NCBI RefSeq assembly: GCF_000003815.2
Contig: NW_023365779.1
Location: 9,593-67,384 of the forward strand
DNA from: Branchiostoma floridae
Lineage: Eukaryota > Chordata > Leptocardii > Amphioxiformes > Branchiostomatidae
Length of the DNA stretch: 57,792 nucleotides
Direction: 5' to 3'
A program made the translations under genes and the position numbers. Numbering within the stretch: position 1 is the stretch's first letter; each line of letters begins with the position of its first letter. The notes under the pieces are model-generated. The model had not been told where the DNA came from, searched no databases, and saw nothing but the letters and a program-made list of their open reading frames with translations. This document shows positions 1-11,534 of the stretch, in pieces.

Positions 1-560
1 GTATTATGTATTGTGTATATGCGGGAGTGAATATGTGTGAGTCCCGTATTGTGTATATGTGGGAGTGAATATGTGTGAGTCCCGTATTGTGTATATGTGG
101 GAGTGAATATGTGTGAGCCCTGTATGAAGGAGTGAATAATTCTGTGCTGTGATGCCAGAATCTTTACCTGTACGTATATGTAGGAGTAGATATGGTTCGA
201 ATTCGCTCCTGTATTGTGTATTGTGTAGAAGTAGATATGTGTGAGTCCTGTATTGTGCATGTATTGTGTATTATGTAGAAGTAGATATGACTGTGAGTCC
301 TGTATTGTGTATTGTGTATTATGTAGAAGTAGATATGGTTCGCTCCTGTATTGTGTATTGTGTATTATGTAGAAGTAGATATGTGTGAGTCCCGTATTGT
401 GTATTGTGTATTATGTAGAAGTAGATATGGGTGCGTCCTGTATTGTGTATTGTGTATTATGTAGAAGTAGATATGGTTCGCTCCTGTATTGTGTATTGTG
501 TATTATGTAGAGGTAGATATGTGTGAGTCCTGTATTGTGTATTGTGTATTATGTGGGAGT
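1..560. repeat. Minisatellite, unit about 38-46 bp
   Basis: Tandem copies built around the core gtattgtgtattatgtag, with variants ending in atatgtgtgagtcc. The first about 120 bases carry a shorter variant (tatgtgggagtgaatatg). The array runs off the left edge. Open frames over it are repeat artefacts. Confidence 0.9.
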
Positions 561-1504
561 GAATAATTCTGTGCGGTGATGCCAGAATCAGTCCCTGCCG
601 ACAGGAGATTTGTGTGTTCAATTCTGGCAGCCGAGTCCCCCGAGACGGGGAATTCTCGTCCCAGCCGATATTGTGTTCCATCAAACGGTGCTGTGTAATT
701 ATCCACAGTGGAGCGCCCCTGATACATATGGATGGGGGAGCCCATTACATATGGAAGGCACACCGCTGCTATGCAAATCCCGTCATCCCTGATAGATGGA
801 CGGACCCGTTTGCTTGCAGCCCGTCAGTTTTGTGCGCTGGATGCAGCCGTCGCATCGCTGGGTGTGAGAGAGAGAAAAGGCTGCTTCGAGAGGCCGGGGA
901 ACACACTGAAGAACTGTGGGGCAGGTTGGAGCATTCTCTCCCCGGCACACGTTGGGAGGATCTCTCCCTGGTTTTACTGCCCAGCTCGAAGCAGCACGGC
1001 TGATGGTCCGGCCGGCAACATCACCCCACCATTCCGGAACATCCTGCCCTCAGGTACATCCAACCTGTCTGTAACACCTGCAATCCTCACCAACCGACCA
1101 GGAGCGGCCGCAGAGCCGAGCTGTGTGCTTATTGATTGCTTCAGCCGTGAAGGATTCCTGATGCAAATATCCCATTCCTGCAGGTAAGGGTGAAACTGCT
1201 GCGTGGACAAAGTTGTTCCTCAGCCAGCATCGCTCCTGGGACATGTGTAAATAGACTTGACATTGAACCGGCACTTCTCTGGTCCGATACCCCCCACGGA
1301 GGCTGCAATATAAATCATAAGGGCTTCTTGCAAGGCAAGTTTTCACCATTCCGAGGATTATTGTTGTAAATATATCCGTGTTGTTGTGCACCGAGGTGCC
1401 TCCTCCATACTTTGTGCCAAGTCGGTTGCAGGGATACCTGACCGACCTCTATGCAGAAATCGCTGTCACCGCCCGTAACTTGGTTGCTTATTCAGGGAGA
1501 GGGA
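561..1504. other. Non-repetitive interval, no supported gene
   Basis: Complex, relatively GC-rich sequence between two arrays. Overlapping open frames occur on both strands (for example 732-1187 plus), but none shows a recognisable domain or convincing splice sites. An octamer-like ATGCAAAT lies near 1161. It could be a regulatory island or 5' flank of the ASIC exon that follows. I cannot decide. Confidence 0.4.
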
Positions 1505-1960
1505 CCCCCGCTGGCCTGTACCCATGCACATGAAATTCTGTGGAATCATGCACATGAAATTTGTGGAACCATGCACATGAAATTCACCAGTGCTTTGGAA
1601 CCATGCACGTGAAACTGACCTGTTCTTTTGAAGCACGTCCATGAAACTGAACCATACGCGTGAAACTGGAACCACACACGTGAAACTGGAACCACGCAGG
1701 TGATACTGGAACCACGCAGGTGAAACTGGAACCCAGTGCGTGAAACTGGAACCACACACAGGAAACTGGAACCACGTAGGTGAAACTGGAACTACGCAGG
1801 TGAAACTGGAACCACGTGCGTGAAACTGGAACCACGTGCGTGAAACTGGAACCACGCAGGTGAAACTGGAACCACGTGCGTGAAACTGGAACCACGTGCG
1901 TGAAACTGGAACCACATGCGTGAAACTGGAACCACGCAGGTGAAACTGAAACCATGCATG
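1505..1960. repeat. 20-bp minisatellite abutting ASIC exon 1
   Basis: About 20 copies of a 20-bp unit (core gtgaaactggaaccacg), degenerate at the left edge (catgcacatgaaattc). The last unit contains the ATG used by the ASIC exon, so the array runs directly into coding sequence. Confidence 0.93.
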
Positions 1961-2637
1961 TGAAACTGACGTGTTCGGTGGAGCTGGACTGTTGCCCGTG
2001 TTGCGACTGCGGACAATGCTGCTGCGGGTCGAGCACGGCCGGCTCCGAACCTCGGGACGCCGGCTCGGAGCTCGGGGACGGAACAGACATAAACGGCGAT
2101 CAGACGTACTACCGGAAACAGGCGCAGTCGGTGTCAGATTTCGCTTCGGGCTCCACGCTGCACGGACTGCCGCACATCTTCCCCGGCGCGCCGCTCAGCA
2201 TCAGGCAGGTCGCCTGGGCGCTGGCGTTCATCGGGTCGCTGTCCGTGCTGCTCTATCAGTGCTCCGACAGAGTCAAGTTCTACTTCCAGTACCCGCACAT
2301 CACCAAGATAGACATGGTCCTGGCCGAACAGCTCAACTTTCCGGCGCTCACCATATGTAACATGAACATGTTCCGGTGGAGACAGTTCACGCAGAATGAC
2401 TTGTGGTACATGGGGAAAGGCCTGAAGATTTTAGATGAAAATAATAACCTCCGCTGCTCTGAATATGCAACCCCGGGAGACATCGAATCGCTCAAAAGGA
2501 AGGCGAACTTTGATTCTTTTAAACCGACGCCCTTCAGCATGATAGAATTTGCCAACAGGACCGGTCATCAGATCGAGTCCTTTCTCTTAGACTGTAAGTG
2601 GAAAAACTTCACCTGTGGGCCAGACTACTTCACACCT
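1954..2637 (+). CDS. ASIC: Acid-sensing ion channel (ASIC/DEG-ENaC family), exon 1, N-terminal 228 codons
   Basis: This exon encodes the start of a proton-gated, Na+-selective trimeric plasma-membrane channel. Visible in order: a Cys-rich cytoplasmic start with nine Cys in about 18 residues; the gating motif STLHGLPHIF with its His-Gly pair; TM1 (VAWALAFIGSLSVLLYQC); then the start of the extracellular palm and finger (YPHITKIDMVLAEQLNFPA, KANFDSFKPTPFSMIEF). An N-glycosylation sequon (NFT) lies near the end. It finishes in phase 0 at a GTAAGT donor (2638), just where vertebrate ASICs continue with [11 protein letters not shown]. No exon 2 follows on this strand; the matching exons 2-8 are on the minus strand at 42-31 kb. 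An in-frame TGA at 1921 leaves the ATG at 1954 as the only start visible in this exon. It lies in the last minisatellite unit, so an upstream exon could supply the real start. Confidence 0.9.
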
Positions 2638-2784
2638 GTAAGTCTTCTTCTCTTACCTGTCTTGTGTCTTATCAGCACGATGTAGAATGTAGTAAGATTT
2701 ATAAGACTTACCGTACCCAACTCTATAGCCTAGAGCTATGTGGGTTGGGGACTGGGCACTTCTGACACTTCTGAGGGAATCTCT

Positions 2785-3112
2785 CACTGTGGTAATGTCT
2801 TGAATACTGTGGTAATGTCTTAAGACTGTGGTAATGTCTTAAGACTGTGGTAATGTCTTAAGACTGTGGTAATGTCTTAAGACTGTGGTAATGTCTTAAG
2901 ACTGTGGCAATGTCTTAAAGACATAGTAATGTTTTAAGACTGTGGTAATGTCTCAAGACTGTGGTAATGTCTTAAGACACAGTGGTACTGTCTTAAGACT
3001 GTGGTAATGTCTTCAGACTGTGGTAATGTCTTAAGACTGTGGTAATGTCTAAAGACTGTGGCAATGTCTAAAGACTGTGATAATGTCTTTAGACTGTGGT
3101 GTCTTAAAACAG
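2785..3112. repeat. 18-bp minisatellite in ASIC intron 1
   Basis: Roughly 17 copies of gactgtggtaatgtctta with point variants, beginning about 150 bases after the exon 1 donor. Confidence 0.93.
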
Positions 3113-3149
3113 GTATTTTGGCGTGGGGGGCAGCATTTTTGAGGTTCCT

Positions 3150-3605
3150 GACCTTGTTCCACCTGTCTCAACTATTTCCACCTGTTCCAGCTGCCCCAGG
3201 TTTTCCTGTTTTAACTTTAACTGCCCCACCTTTCCTCACCTGTAATTTCCACCTGTCCAAGTTTCCTCACCTGTAACTTCCACATGTCCAAGCTTTCCTC
3301 ACCTGTAATTTCCACATGTCCCAGCTTTCCTCACCTGTAGTTCTCACCTGTCCTCACCTGTAATACCCACCTGTCCCACCTTTCCTCACCTGTAAGTCTC
3401 ACCTGCCCCACTTTTCCTCACCTGTAATTCTCACCTGTCCCAGTTTCCTCACCTGTAACTTCCACCTGTCCCACCTTACCTCACCTGTAATTTCAACCTG
3501 TCCCAGTTTCCTCACCTGTAACTTCCACCTGTCCCACCTTACCTCACCTGTAATTTCCACCTGTCTCAGCTTTCCTCACCTGTAGTTCTCACCTGTCCTC
3601 AACTG
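3150..3605. repeat. Degenerate about 31-bp minisatellite
   Basis: Copies of a pyrimidine-rich unit around cctcacctgtaatttcc and cacctgtccca. On the complementary strand it is rich in CAGGTG, so it resembles runs of splice-donor-like sequence. Confidence 0.85.
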
Positions 3606-4207
3606 TAATTCCTACATGAAGTAACAGCTAGATCTAAATGTGCAGTCTGTACTGACTACATGAAGTAACAGCTAGATCTAAATGTGCAGTCTGTACTGAC
3701 TACATGAAGTAACAGCTAGATCTAAATGTGCAGTACTGACTACATGAAGTAACAGCTAGATCTAAATGTGCAGTACTGACTACATGAAGTAACAGCTAGA
3801 TCTAAATGTGCAGTACTGACTACATGAAGTAACAGCTAGATCTAAATGTGCAGTACTGACTACATGAAGTAACAGCTAGATCTAAATGTGCAGTACTGAC
3901 TACATGAAGTAACAGCTAGATCTAAATGTGCAGTCTGTACTGACTACATGAAGTAACAGCTAGATCTAAATGTGCAGTACTGACTACATGAAGTAACAGC
4001 TAGATCTAAATGTGCAGTCTGTACTGACTACATGAAGTAACAGCTAGATCTAAATGTGCAGTCAGTACTGACTACATGAAGTAACAGCTAGATCTAAATG
4101 TGCAGTACTGACTACATGAAGTAACAGCTAAATCTAAATGTGCAGTCAGTACTGACTACATGAAGTAACAGCTAGATCTAAATGTGCAGTCTGTACTGAC
4201 TACATGG
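3606..4207. repeat. 40/44-bp minisatellite
   Basis: About 14 copies with core acatgaagtaacagctag, alternating between a 40-bp form and a 44-bp form with an extra ctgt or cagt. The array is cut by the scaffold gap at 4208. Confidence 0.95.
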
Positions 4208-4307
4208 NNNNNNNNNNNNNNNNNNNNNNNNNNNNNNNNNNNNNNNNNNNNNNNNNNNNNNNNNNNNNNNNNNNNNNNNNNNNNNNNNNNNNNNNNNNNN
4301 NNNNNNN
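4208..4307. other. Assembly gap (100 N)
   Basis: Exactly 100 N, the usual placeholder for a gap of unknown size. It separates the contig carrying ASIC exon 1 from the inverted duplication. Confidence 0.99.
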
Positions 4308-6146
4308 CTGATTTGGAAATTGTTCATCTTTATGAATAGCTAATGCAATTCTTGTTGCGAGATAATGCACTTGATTTTATGTCACTCCAAATGAATTTGG
4401 AATTTTACCATACAAACGCTTCATTTATTCAATGTAACCAAATATTAAATGCTTTTAGAACCGACCGCAAACAGAAACAAATACGTAAAATGGACGGTTT
4501 AAAATTCAACAGGGATGTACCATTGTCTGCCTGAGCCGTCAAACTTGTCCATGAGAAAGGCGATTTGGAAGGGCCTTTGAAAGGGTCTTTGGAAGAGCAA
4601 GGTTAACAGGTCCGTCCGTCCGTCCAAGGAAGAAAGCTGGCGTAAAGCCTTGCCTGGCGGCAAGGCAAAAATCTTCGTCAGCTCAATCTATAGCATACAA
4701 GTCTGCGATCCCAAACCTAATTGGCCAAACTGTGGCGCCATTTTATTTGACGGCCTACTGAATAAAAGATAGACAATATAGACAACAAAAGTATCTAGCG
4801 CAACTGCCGTTTGGAAGATAAAAGCAAAACAATCAAGTCAAAGAAAAGAAAAGACTACATGTAAAATTTTGAACAAGATTTCTAACAGCATATGAGAATT
4901 CCTATTGCTTTTTTCCTACTCTTCCATCGCTACACTTTGTTTTTATCTACAAATCTATATATGCAATTGCTAAGGTCTTACGTTTGAGGCCCTAATCAAG
5001 AAAAGAAAAGAAAAATTATATGTTGACAAAAAATATCAACGCATATCTTTTCCGGCGCCGCCCTAGTGGAAAGGGGGCATAACATAACAATAAGGCCTCA
5101 AACCCCTATTATATCTAATAAATACAGATGGCATAGCCCGAGCAAGTCCTAACCTGTCCCCACAAGTCCTAACATATCCCCATCAGTCCTAACATGTCCC
5201 AGCATGTCCCCACACGTATTTAAGAACTCCGCAGCANNNNNNNNNNNNNNNNNNNNNNNNNNNNNNNNNNNNNNNNNNNNNNNNNNNNNNNNNNNNNNNN
5301 NNNNNNNNNNNNNNNNNNNNNNNNNNNNNNNNNNNNNNNNNNNNNNNNNNNNNNNNNNNNNNNNNNNNNNNNNNNNNNNNNNNNNNNNNNNNNNNNNNNN
5401 NNNNNNNNNNNNNNNNNNNNNNNNNNNNNNNNNNNNNNNNNNNNNNNNNNNNNNNNNNNNNNNNNNNNNNNNNNNNNNNNNTAGTTCCTGGCTTGCAACT
5501 AAACGCCTCTGAAAACCGCATGCACACCCCCACTACATGCACCTGGGCATCGGCGCCAGCCTACCGTATCACTGTCCTGGCGAGACGATATTCATGTGGC
5601 AACAGAAAATAGCACTGAACCACATATAGTGGAAACGACTTTTAGATATCAACTATCGACAACTATCTTTTTGTTTTTATTTATTTTCCTGTCGTGCATT
5701 TTATATGGGACATGTAAGGTATTCAATTTTTGGAATTATACTTCGCCTTTGTCCGCCAGTCGCTGCTGCGAATTGATATATCAGGATTGATATATAGTGT
5801 TACAAATACGCTTCGGTCTTTAGTGGAATTCGTCCATTTTGGCTGGGCATGTCGTGGCGTGCGGCCGGTACTTACTTTCTAGGCTGTTGTCGTCGTTATT
5901 TGTGTTGTTGGGCGTCTAGAACCTCATCTATTGCCAACTTATGTTCTGTGGGGCTTGGTTGGTGCAGATAGCGTTTTGAATTTTTGCTGTATAACAGTAA
6001 TACTGCAACATGTCACTTCTAAATTTTTCCAAGGTTATGATGCTGTCAAGTACGGGCACTGTACTTCGCTCTTAGTAATTCCTCTGCCAGCTGAAGCAGT
6101 CGTCATGTTGCGTCGACGTTTTTTTTTGTATCAGTCTAGGTTATAC
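4308..6146 (+). repeat. Left arm of a 1.83-kb inverted duplication
   Basis: This arm reads as the reverse complement of 8330-10159 with a few substitutions and a one-base indel. It includes an internal gap. Both arms carry the same shadow open frames with only a few residue changes, so the copies are recent or allelic. The arm begins exactly at the gap edge at 4308. Its match ends where the other arm meets its gap (8330). No gene is recognised inside. Confidence 0.92.
5237..5481. other. Assembly gap (245 N), sequence present in the other arm
   Basis: The run of 245 N aligns with 8985-9229 of the right arm, which is also exactly 245 bases between the matching flanks (5236 pairs with 9230, 5482 with 8984). 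The gap length is therefore accurate and the right arm supplies the missing sequence. Confidence 0.95.
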
Positions 6147-6246
6147 CATATATGGTTATACATAACATTTACCAATTTAACTAGCATAGACGTGCAATGG
6201 TCATAGAGCGAAGAGCGCATAATGTTTTTATGTTCTATAATGGCAG

Positions 6247-6577
6247 AACATCCAGCTTGCTCAGGGTGTGTTAGTCAGGGATGTGTTCTCAGCTGACCAG
6301 ACTCTTGGAAACCCAGACTTCGGGGATTGTACTCTGTACAATGGGGACTGGTTCAGCTTAGTTAGATGGGTTTGCTGGATGTTAACGCTACTATTTTTTT
6401 TAGATGAATGCGTATTTGTTCTTACTGCCAGATTACTTTACTAACATGCCCAGGCTCTCTCATCTTCTTTCGCAGTCTCTCAAATATCGAAACATCTTCA
6501 GTGTCTCCGACAAGCCTGTACAAATTCCCGTACCAGGAAGTCTGCTTCCCCTCTTTGCAGCCTTCTTCTCTATATGA
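6247..6577 (+). CDS. Possible 3' exons of an unidentified gene (weak)
   Basis: Two protein-like segments. 6247-6369 follows a tag-free stretch ending in ggcag and reads NIQLAQGVLVRDVFSADQ then TLGNPDFGDCTLYNGDWF. 6476-6577 follows tcttctttcgcag and reads SLKYRNIFSVSDKPVQ to a TGA at 6575. Both are phase 0, so they can be joined, but the donor (gtttgc) is poor. The second segment also has a plausible minus-strand reading (TSWYGNLYRLVGDTEDV). Strand and reality are uncertain and no family is recognised. Confidence 0.25.
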
Positions 6578-8148
6578 ACATTACAATGTAGCGATGCTAA
6601 TTTATCCAGTATTTGTTTACATCTTATGTCATAGTTAAAGAAGAATGCAGACTTGTAGAGAATATCTGTCACTTAATGGAGAATTTAAACGCATTCTGTC
6701 CAATCAAACACCATGGAAGGGTCACTGAATTTGTCCTCTTCTGACAGAGCTGGAATTTCAATCATACACAATTATTAGGACATACAGATGGCTTGGATGA
6801 AAACAGTTCAATTGGCTCTGCCGTGGGCCTCCTGTCCTGTCTTTGGGGAGTAATGTCAGTACTTTGAACTTTATCATATCACCACTTTGCAGGCGACAGC
6901 CCGAATTGTGTTGGTATATACACACACAGCAGAGCATTGCAAGTTTCGTTAACATTGTAAAAAAAAAGTTACTAGAATTATTTTAAAACATACTTGTCTG
7001 ATAATTTCACTTAAAATCACAGGTACAGACTTTGGACTAGCTATATATTGAAAAACCAGTGTATAGTTTTGAATACTTAGGGATAGATAAATGGTTTATT
7101 GCGCAACAATTGCATCAGTGACACGTCAATAACAATTGATGTGAATTAATGCGTCATTACTGATTCATTAGGGTGAGAGCTTTTGGGAATGAACACCTGA
7201 AAGCAATGAATAACATTAATTAACAGTGACTTAAAACATACAAATAATCGAACAGTACAGAACAATTTCAATTGGAAGTATTGCCCTAGGTTCAACAACT
7301 AAGGCCACAGCAAGTAAATTTTATGGATGACATCAGCGCACGCATTAATTTTCGCCTGATTTCAGAGAAAAAAAAAAGATTTTTTTTCTTCTGCAGGGAT
7401 GGCCAACATGGCGATAAAGTACCAAAATGAGCAAATACATTGTGTTGTAGCCTATAATTGTATTGGTAGAAGTGACACTTGCGAGGTACCCAGTACTGTA
7501 GTTGTAGAAATGAAACTTATTGGATAATTGTAAAAGTGACACCAACATGGAAGCTATGAGTGTGGTTACCGACTTTGTTGGTGATGCCAGTCTACCACAC
7601 TAGTGTCACTTTTGCCACAACAGTATATGTCTTGAATATAGGAATGAATGCCTTGTTGGCTCTGATACCATGTTTTGTCCTTTAATTCTTTGTACAACAG
7701 TCATTACAACTTTATAGTGCCTATTTTTGAAAATGTAGCCATCTTGTTTTTTTTCACACATGTTATTTTTTTTCGCCCTATCGCACTATTTTTGCAATCT
7801 GCAGAGGATGTCATCCATAAAATTTACTTGCTGTGGCCTAAGCCAAATTCCAAAAAAAATGTATGTTGATACCTGTTCGCTGGAGTGGCATGGAGTTTTG
7901 TTTGCACACACTGTCACAAGGATTATTTGGCGGGTCAGGGTTGTAGGCCTGTCCAAAATGTTTATATCTGCATTTGCATTCGGATGTCTACTTGATTTGA
8001 AGAAGAGAGACCAGTGAAGTGGGGTCCTGAGGCGGGGGAGAAGAAAAGATTTGGGATGTTGAAGGACCTAGACTGCCATGTCATTATATTTGTCTTCTGA
8101 TGGAAAAACACTTGAAGAGGTTCTGTTACGGTCTTATCTGCCTCTCAC
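6578..8148. other. AT-rich interval, no supported gene
   Basis: Low-GC sequence with long T and A runs (around 7367-7390 and 7748-7775). No convincing exon, RNA gene or array was seen. Confidence 0.5.
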
Positions 8149-8229
8149 CTGTTCTGAGCTGCCCGAGGCGCTTCTTCAGCTGGGCCTTTTTTGAGCTGTC
8201 TCTGACTTCTGCGTGGCCTGGCTGAGCTC
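8149..8229 (-). CDS. Possible partial coiled-coil exon, frameshifted, cut by a gap
   Basis: On the minus strand, 81 bases precede a GTGAGA donor (exon end at 8149). Upstream of an A6 run the good frame reads ELSQATQKSETAQK. Downstream of it the good frame is shifted and reads KAQLKKRLGQLRT. Both halves look like one charged coiled coil broken by a one-base homopolymer change. The 5' side is lost in the gap at 8230. The gene is unidentified. It could be a sequencing error or a pseudogene fragment. Confidence 0.35.
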
Positions 8230-8329
8230 NNNNNNNNNNNNNNNNNNNNNNNNNNNNNNNNNNNNNNNNNNNNNNNNNNNNNNNNNNNNNNNNNNNNNNN
8301 NNNNNNNNNNNNNNNNNNNNNNNNNNNNN
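8230..8329. other. Assembly gap (100 N)
   Basis: Placeholder gap at the inner end of the right inverted arm. Confidence 0.99.
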
Positions 8330-10159
8330 ACCTAGACTGATACAAAAAAAACGTCGACGCAACATGGCGACTGCTTCAACTGGCAGAGGAAATACTAAGA
8401 GCGAAGTACAGTACCCATACTTGACAGCATCATAACCTTGGAAAAATTTAGAAGTGACATGTTGCAGTATTACTGTTATACAGCAAAAATTCAAAACGCT
8501 ATCTGCACCAACCAAGCCCCACAGAACATAAGTTGGCAATAGATGAGGTTCTAGACGCCCAACAACACAAATAACGACGACAACAGCCTAGAAAGTACCG
8601 GCCGCACGCCACGACATGCCCAGCCAAAATGGACGAATTCCACTTAAGACCGAAGCGTATTTGTAACACTATATATCAATCCTGATATATCAATCCGCAG
8701 CAGCGACTGGCGGACAAAGGCGAAGTATAATTCCAAAAATTGAATACCTTACATGTCCCATATAAAATGCACGACAGGAAAATAAATAAAAACAAAAAGA
8801 TAGTTGTCGATAGTTGATATCTAAAAGTCGTTTCCACTATCTGTGGTTCAGTGCTATTTTCTGTTGCCACATGAATATCGTCTCGCCAGGACAGTGATAC
8901 GGTAGGCTGGCGCCGATGCCCAGGTGCATGTAGTGGGGGTGTGCATGCGGTTTTCAGAGGCGTTTAGTTGCAAGCCAGGAACTAATTCTTAGGAATATGG
9001 GAAATTATTTACGTTATCCGTAGTGAGGTGGCAGCTTAATTAATATATACTTGTACCACTTAGCCGACCTCGATGAATCCACTGTGAAATTAACGTTGCT
9101 GACTTGCCTGAACTTAGTCTAAAGTGTTATCTGACAAACCCTATGCAGAGCTCCCGTCACATACCTACAACATAATCAGCTTATTTCTGGGATAATTTGC
9201 TAGCATTATGCATGCAGGTGTTGCGCAGCTGCTGCGGAGTTCTTAAATACGTGTGGGGACATGCTGGGACATGTTAGGACTGATGGGGATATGTTAGGAC
9301 TTGTGGGGACAGGTTAGGACTTGCTCGGGCTATGCCATCTGTATTTATTAGATATAATAGGGGTTTGAGGCCTTATTGTTATGTTATGCCCCCTTTCCAC
9401 TAGGGCGGCGCCGGAAAAGATATGCGTTGATATTTTTTGTCAACATATAATTTTTCTTTTCTTTTCTTGATTAGGGCCTCAAACGTAAGACCTTAGCAAT
9501 TGCATATATAGATTTGTAGATAAAAACAAAGTGTAGCGATGGAAGAGTAGGAAAAAAGCAATAGGAATTCTCATATGCTGTTAGAAATCTTGTTCAAAAT
9601 TTTACATGTAGTCTTTTCTTTTCTTTGACTTGATTGTTTTGCTTTTATCTTCCAAACGGCAGTTGCGCTAGATACTTTTGTTGTCTATATTGTCTATCTT
9701 TTATTCAGTAGGCCGTCAAATAAAATGGCGCCACAGTTTGGCCAATTAGGTTTGGGATCGCAGACTTGTATGCTATAGATTGAGCTGACGAAGATTTTTG
9801 CCTTGCCGCCAGGCAAGGCTTTACGCCAGCTTTCTTCCTTGGACGGACGGACGGACCTGTTAACCTTGCTCTTCCAAAGACCCTTTCAAAGGCCCTTCCA
9901 AATCGCCTTTCTCATGGACAAGTTTGACGGCTCAGGCAGACAATGGTACATCCCTGTTGAATTTTAAACCGTCCATTTTACGTATTTGTTTCTGTTTGCG
10001 GTCGGTTCTAAAAGCATTTAATATTTGGTTACATTGAATAAATGAAGCGTTTGTATGGTAAAATTCCAAATTCATTTGGAGTGACATAAAATCAAGTGCA
10101 TTATCTCGCAACAAGAATTGCATTAGCTATTCATAAAGATGAAACAATTTCCAAATCAG
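8330..10159 (-). repeat. Right arm of the inverted duplication
   Basis: Reverse complement of 4308-6146, ungapped, and containing the 245 bases missing from the left arm. Homology starts at the gap edge (8330) and ends at 10159, opposite the other gap edge (4308). The tract includes repeated ggac units near 9842. No protein family is recognised. Confidence 0.92.
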
Positions 10160-11534
10160 GCTAATAAATTGTATGTGAATATATAAGTAGCCATGACGTC
10201 ATCAAAACGTTGGAGAGGCCTTCCGAGACCGCAGCAAAACGCTAACGTGAGTTTAGGAGAGCGCCAGCTCAAAACGTCACACGAGAAGTCGCAATAGATA
10301 ATATTTAGGATCATTTTGTTATATCGCTGTGGCTATTGACACACTGAGTGTGCCTATAGCCTAAACAGGCTATTGACACACCGAGATTCCAGCCAGCCAA
10401 TCAGAGCTTGTAACATGCCTTTCCCGACATTATTTTGCCAAGCTCTCGTCTCATTACAAACTTTTCACATAAGTAACAGTTGTTTAGACATTTTTCGGCG
10501 GATTAGACATTAGAATCTTTGAATCTTGGAATGAACGGACGTATTCAAGTTATGCCTTAGATTTGGATACCTGTTAATACAAGTTGGTACTGTGAATGTT
10601 AGCATGGCGTAGTGGTTAGCGTGATTAGTCGCCACACTGCCGACCCCGGTTCGAACCCGCCTAGTGAAAGTTTTTTTTTTTCAATTGTCCTTTTACCTTT
10701 TTATAACATCCATTTGATATAAGAATATTTTCGTCATGCGACCAGAACCATGAAAACCCACCTTTGGGACTTTTTGGTCTGCATTTTCAAGAGTGCATGT
10801 TTAGGTAACAGTTACGTTTATTTTTTTCAGCCGCAGAATCCACCCGCTACGTTCTTATTTTGGACGGTACACTTATTATTTCTTTTAAATTGGACCAGGG
10901 ACCCCTGAAATAATAAAATGTGGGGTTTTCCAAGGATAAAAGCTCCTTGGGTTTTCTAACCATAATTCTGCGGTATTTTTGCTCAAAATTCACGCCGTCG
11001 AAGCATATATTTCCGCGCCGCTATGTCATCCAAACATATCGGTTGATCTCGCTATGACGCTACAAAGTTCTTTCAAAATAATGAAAGTAAAACAACAACT
11101 ATAACTTCGCTTCACTTGTGATATCAGTTTTGAGGCCGCAAATTCTCCCTAACGGCAGGAATTCGTCGGCAAACACAGCTGAAAACGTGTTCCAACATGG
11201 TCACATGCGGTGTTTGCATGGTACTAAATATAGTTAGCTCATTTGCCACTTATTACCAATCCTTGCCTTCGTGCAGACTGTGCTTTTGCACTCAATCTTC
11301 CAACCAATACAACAACAAGTTCAACCTCTGCCACCGTACAGACTGCATTGTGATTAGCACAAATGCACGCTGCTCTGATGAACTACATCAAATATTGCAA
11401 TATACAAAGTAATGCCATCTGATAAACAACACGTTTCATATAAGTTGTCAAATTTGTCAAAAGACAATTAATTTATTTTTGACTAACTGTTCAATCTTAC
11501 CATAGTACATATACCTGAACTGCAGTCATTCACA
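10160..11534. other. Interval without a supported gene
   Basis: Unique-looking sequence past the right arm, apart from the tRNA-like element at 10598. A short imperfect direct repeat (ctattgacacac, near 10334 and 10371) is visible. The open frame at 11197-11412 has no recognisable features. Confidence 0.5.
10598..10681 (+). mobile_element. tRNA-derived SINE head or tRNA pseudogene
   Basis: An A-box-like TGGCGTAGTGGTTAGCG (about 10605) and a B-box GGTTCGAACCC (10648-10658) have tRNA spacing and are followed by a T10 run that would stop Pol III. The acceptor arms do not pair and the T stem has mismatches, so it is not a working tRNA. A SINE head is the best reading. Confidence 0.55.

Noticed and set aside
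5596-8870. Conserved small open frames in the inverted arms (near 5596-5790 and 8676-8870)
   Set aside because: Their conservation follows from the near-identity of the duplicated DNA; no domain or splice signals support them.
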